Assembly: GCA_025357355.1 (NCBI GenBank)
Contig: JANXPK010000756.1
Coordinates: 1 to 5,016 of the forward strand
Length of the DNA: 5,016 nt
Reading direction: 5' to 3'
Source: Rhodobacterales bacterium
GTDB lineage: Bacteria; Pseudomonadota; Alphaproteobacteria; Rhodobacterales; Rhodobacteraceae
A model generated the notes under the pieces. The model made no database searches and was not told the DNA's origin. It saw only the letters and a program-made list of their open reading frames with translations. Below, one piece after another: positions 4,870 to 5,016 of the stretch. Position 1 is the first letter of the stretch. Every line of letters starts with the position of its first letter. Both the position numbers and the translations under genes were made by a program.

Positions 4870-5016
4870 TCAGTTGCCGCCAGCCTGAGCAGCGGTCTTG
4901 GCATCTTCCTCGCGGGCAGCGGCGTCATAGGCGGCCAATTCGGGGTCGGCGGCCTCTGCCTCGGCGATATGGGCGGCATCGACCAGCTTCTGCGCCAGAT
5001 TCTGCGGGGTGTCGGG
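4870..5016 (-). CDS. C-terminal 48 residues of an unidentified protein (5' end outside the window)
   Basis: The minus strand is open from the right edge to a TGA at 4870-4872. The translation begins PDTPQNLAQKLVDAAHIAEA and ends AAREEDAKTAAQAGGN. It is rich in Ala, Glu and Asp, with no Cys and no hydrophobic segment, and looks like an acidic helical or disordered C-terminal tail. G or C predominates in third codon positions, as in the neighbouring genes, which supports real coding. No family can be named from this tail. It converges on the cupin gene with no bases between the two stop codons. Confidence 0.6.
   Translation of the reverse strand, partial: PDTPQNLAQKLVDAAHIAEAEAADPELAAYDAAAREEDAKTAAQAGGN

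Overview
This GC-rich window is compact, with short gaps and several stop/start overlaps. It looks like chromosomal core DNA from an alphaproteobacterium, most likely of the Rhodobacterales (Rhodobacter/Paracoccus/roseobacter group). The reasons are the style of the PheT, PanB and PanC proteins, a DUF1523-like protein, and a GGGAGTATTTGG string in an intergenic region that I associate from memory with that order. No mobile element, CRISPR array, tRNA or rRNA is visible. The genus cannot be fixed from the sequence alone.

Layout. The + strand opens with the C-terminal 332 residues of phenylalanyl-tRNA synthetase beta chain (pheT, 1-999). A 134-bp convergent gap follows (1000-1133) and holds several inverted repeats. 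From 4387 down to 1134 everything lies on the minus strand, transcribed right to left: panB (4387-3551), panC (3554-2715, GTG start overlapping the panB stop), a 108-bp gap, a 73-residue Cys/His-containing protein (2606-2385), a 118-residue three-helix membrane protein (2377-2021), an 88-residue two-helix membrane protein (2024-1758, ATGA overlap), and a 204-residue DUF1523-type two-helix protein (1748-1134). Divergent from panB, after a 140-bp shared upstream region, is a + strand cupin-fold gene (4528-4869). Its stop directly abuts the stop of a minus-strand gene that runs off the right edge (4870-5016).

How the genes work together. PanB and PanC catalyse two steps of pantothenate (vitamin B5, coenzyme A precursor) synthesis: ketopantoate formation and the ATP-dependent joining of pantoate to beta-alanine. 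They are almost certainly co-translated. The four small genes downstream are tightly packed and have no assigned function. They could be read through from panBC or have their own promoter in the 108-bp gap; the sequence does not decide this. They are the least explained part of the window: one small soluble protein with four cysteines and three membrane proteins. I see no sign of a defence system or other exotic machinery.
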